Below are positions 62,882 to 64,000 of a stretch of DNA of 64,000 bases, in pieces; the first letter of the stretch is position 1, and every line of letters starts with the position of its first letter. Source of the DNA: Nocardiopsis alba DSM 43377 (GTDB taxonomy: Bacteria; Actinomycetota; Actinomycetes; Streptosporangiales; Streptosporangiaceae); contig NZ_ANAC01000019.1 in the NCBI RefSeq assembly GCF_000341225.1, forward strand, positions 62,001 through 126,000, given 5' to 3'. The notes beneath the pieces were generated by a model. That model did no database searches, had not been told where the DNA came from, and saw only the letters and a list, made by a program, of their open reading frames with translations. The position numbers and the translations under genes are program-made.

Positions 62882-64000
62882 GTGGCAAGGAGCCCCGTAC
62901 CGGAAAGGCGCCCTGAATGGCCCGAGGAGCTGGACGTCGAACGGCTCCTCGGAGAGGGATGGCGTCCCACGCCCTTTAGAGAGTTCATTCTCAAGATCCA
63001 CAGTCGCTGCAATCTGGCCTGCGACTACTGCTACATGTACGAGATGGCCGACCAGAGTTGGCGCTCCCAGCCCCGACGGATGGCCAGGGTCACGGTCGAG
63101 CGGGTCGCCGAACGCATCGCCGAACACGCCCGCGCCCACGGCCGGGACCGGGTGGACATCGTCCTTCACGGCGGCGAACCCCTCCTGGTGGGGGTGGAGC
63201 ACCTGCGCCACACCGCGCAGTCACTGCGCAAGGCCTGCGAGCCCGACGTGGAGGTCCACCTGCGCATGCAGACCAACGGCGTGCTCATCGACCCCCACTT
63301 CCTCGACCTGTTCGAGGAGTTCGGGATCCGTGTCGGCGTCAGCATCGACGGCGCGCCCGCCGATCACGACCGCCACCGCACCCGCGCCAACGGTCGGGGA
63401 ACCCACGCCGAGGTCCGGGCGGGGATCGAACGCCTCAACGCCCGACACGGACACCTGCTGGCCGGACTGCTCGCCACGATCGACCTGGAATCGGACCCGG
63501 TCACCACCTACGAGCATCTCCTGGACTACGGCCCACCCGGGGTGGACTTCCTCCTGCCGCACGGGAACTGGGACGAGCCACCGCCGGGCTGGTCGCCGAC
63601 CGAACCCCGTTACGGGGCCTGGATGGCCGCCGTGTTCGACCGTTGGTACGGAGCGCCCGAACGCGAGACCAACATCCGCATGTTCAACGAGATCATCCGC
63701 CTGGTGCTGGGCGGATCCTCGCGCACCGAGAGCGTCGGACTCTCCCCGGCCGCCCTGGTGGTGGTGGAGACCGACGGCTCCATCGAACAGGTCGACAGCC
63801 TCAAGTCGGCCTTCGAGGGCGCGACCCGCACCCCTCTGCACACCTTCACCCACCCCTTCGACGACGCCCTCTACCTGCCATCGGTGGCCGCCCGACAGAT
63901 CGGTGCCCGGGCCCTGAGCCCCACCTGCACCGCCTGCCCGCTCTCCCGGGTCTGTGGAGGAGGGCTCTACCCGCACCGCTACGCCTCCGGAAGCGGTTTC
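62882..64000 (+). CDS. fxsB: FxsB-type radical SAM/SPASM peptide maturase, 3'-truncated by window edge
   Basis: 373 residues are visible with no stop before the edge. The radical SAM cluster motif CNLACDYC (Cys43, 47, 50), followed by YMYEMADQSWRSQP, is diagnostic of FxsB, which forms cyclophane crosslinks in ribosomal peptides. HGGEPLLVG, SIDGAPADHDRHR, FLLPHGNWDEPP and VVVETDGSIEQVDSLKSAFEG also match. The SPASM domain begins at CTACPLSRVCGGG. GTG 62882 is chosen because AGGAGG is 8 nt upstream; in-frame ATG 62783 has no such site. The precursor and partner genes (FxsA, FxsC, FxsT) are not visible. Confidence 0.9.
   Translation, partial: MARSPVPERRPEWPEELDVERLLGEGWRPTPFREFILKIHSRCNLACDYCYMYEMADQSWRSQPRRMARVTVERVAERIAEHARAHGRDRVDIVLHGGEPLLVGVEHLRHTAQSLRKACEPDVEVHLRMQTNGVLIDPHFLDLFEEFGIRVGVSIDGAPADHDRHRTRANGRGTHAEVRAGIERLNARHGHLLAGLLATIDLESDPVTTYEHLLDYGPPGVDFLLPHGNWDEPPPGWSPTEPRYGAWMAAVFDRWYGAPERETNIRMFNEIIRLVLGGSSRTESVGLSPAALVVVETDGSIEQVDSLKSAFEGATRTPLHTFTHPFDDALYLPSVAARQIGARALSPTCTACPLSRVCGGGLYPHRYASGSGF

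Noticed and set aside
62853..63917. A 354-codon Ser/Thr/Pro-rich frame overlapping fxsB
   Set aside because: Shadow of the FxsB frame, which carries all radical SAM motifs and a strong ribosome site.

Overview
This window is high-GC DNA with strongly G/C-ending codons and looks like an actinomycete chromosome. Lineage markers include RbpA, a conservon, two DUF5709-type acidic proteins, a DUF3090/SCO1664-type pair, an adjacent fabG-fabI pair, and an FxsB-type peptide maturase. The gene content suggests a Nocardiopsis-like member of the Streptosporangiales, but the genus is only an inference. No tRNA, rRNA, CRISPR array, insertion sequence or prophage was recognised. Both ends of the window cut through genes: a histidine kinase on the left and FxsB on the right.

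Left part (1-30 kb), mostly housekeeping and scattered metabolism. It holds a sensor kinase coupled to an AI-2E-family exporter, a VTT-domain membrane protein, an orphan substrate-binding lipoprotein with an operator over its promoter, and LysR / acyl-CoA dehydrogenase divergent genes. These are followed by a phosphopantetheinyl transferase, a DeoR regulator, a polyprenol-phosphate mannosyltransferase, an MFS exporter, and an FtsX-type ABC exporter divergent from a NarL-type two-component system. Then come fabG-fabI plus a third SDR, a RecD-like protein that has lost its ATPase motifs, MarR divergent from a luciferase-like/FAD oxidoreductase fusion, and the phosphatase-DUF3090-SCO1664 trio. 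A HAD phosphatase and rbpA, which has a textbook SigR-type promoter, close this part.

Middle (30-42 kb). A complete conservon (cvnA-B-C-D followed by two P450 genes) forms one tightly overlapping operon. Its first P450 is CYP157-like, lacking the ExxR arginine, and the second is CYP154-like. A lipoprotein, a uracil/xanthine permease, an ABC-F protein and a bile-acid:Na+ symporter-family protein follow.

Accessory stretch (42-54 kb). It contains small membrane proteins, a frameshifted YjbR-type gene, and a 1,155-residue UPF1-like helicase with an internal coiled coil, divergent from an unknown Cys-rich protein. The most interesting locus lies at 48.9-53.6 kb. A minus-strand operon encodes a multi-spanning membrane protein, a PNP/UDP-family nucleosidase, a membrane-anchored protein with a possible PLD-like fold, and a small unknown protein. 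The membrane protein ends with, and the nucleosidase begins with, the same 24-residue Asn/Gly-rich motif (22 of 24 identical). Such a shared motif is the arrangement expected of amyloid-type signalling between a receptor/transducer and an effector. The operon is divergent from an NrtR-like Nudix regulator, and two related 21-bp palindromes lie between them. I propose an NAD/ADP-ribose-responsive, amyloid-templated nucleosidase module.

Right part (54-64 kb). A YchJ-type protein and a GltS-family symporter are found here, interspersed with three diverged paralogues of an unnamed winged-helix/helical family. An SDR follows, and then the start of an FxsB radical SAM/SPASM maturase with no visible FxsA precursor upstream.
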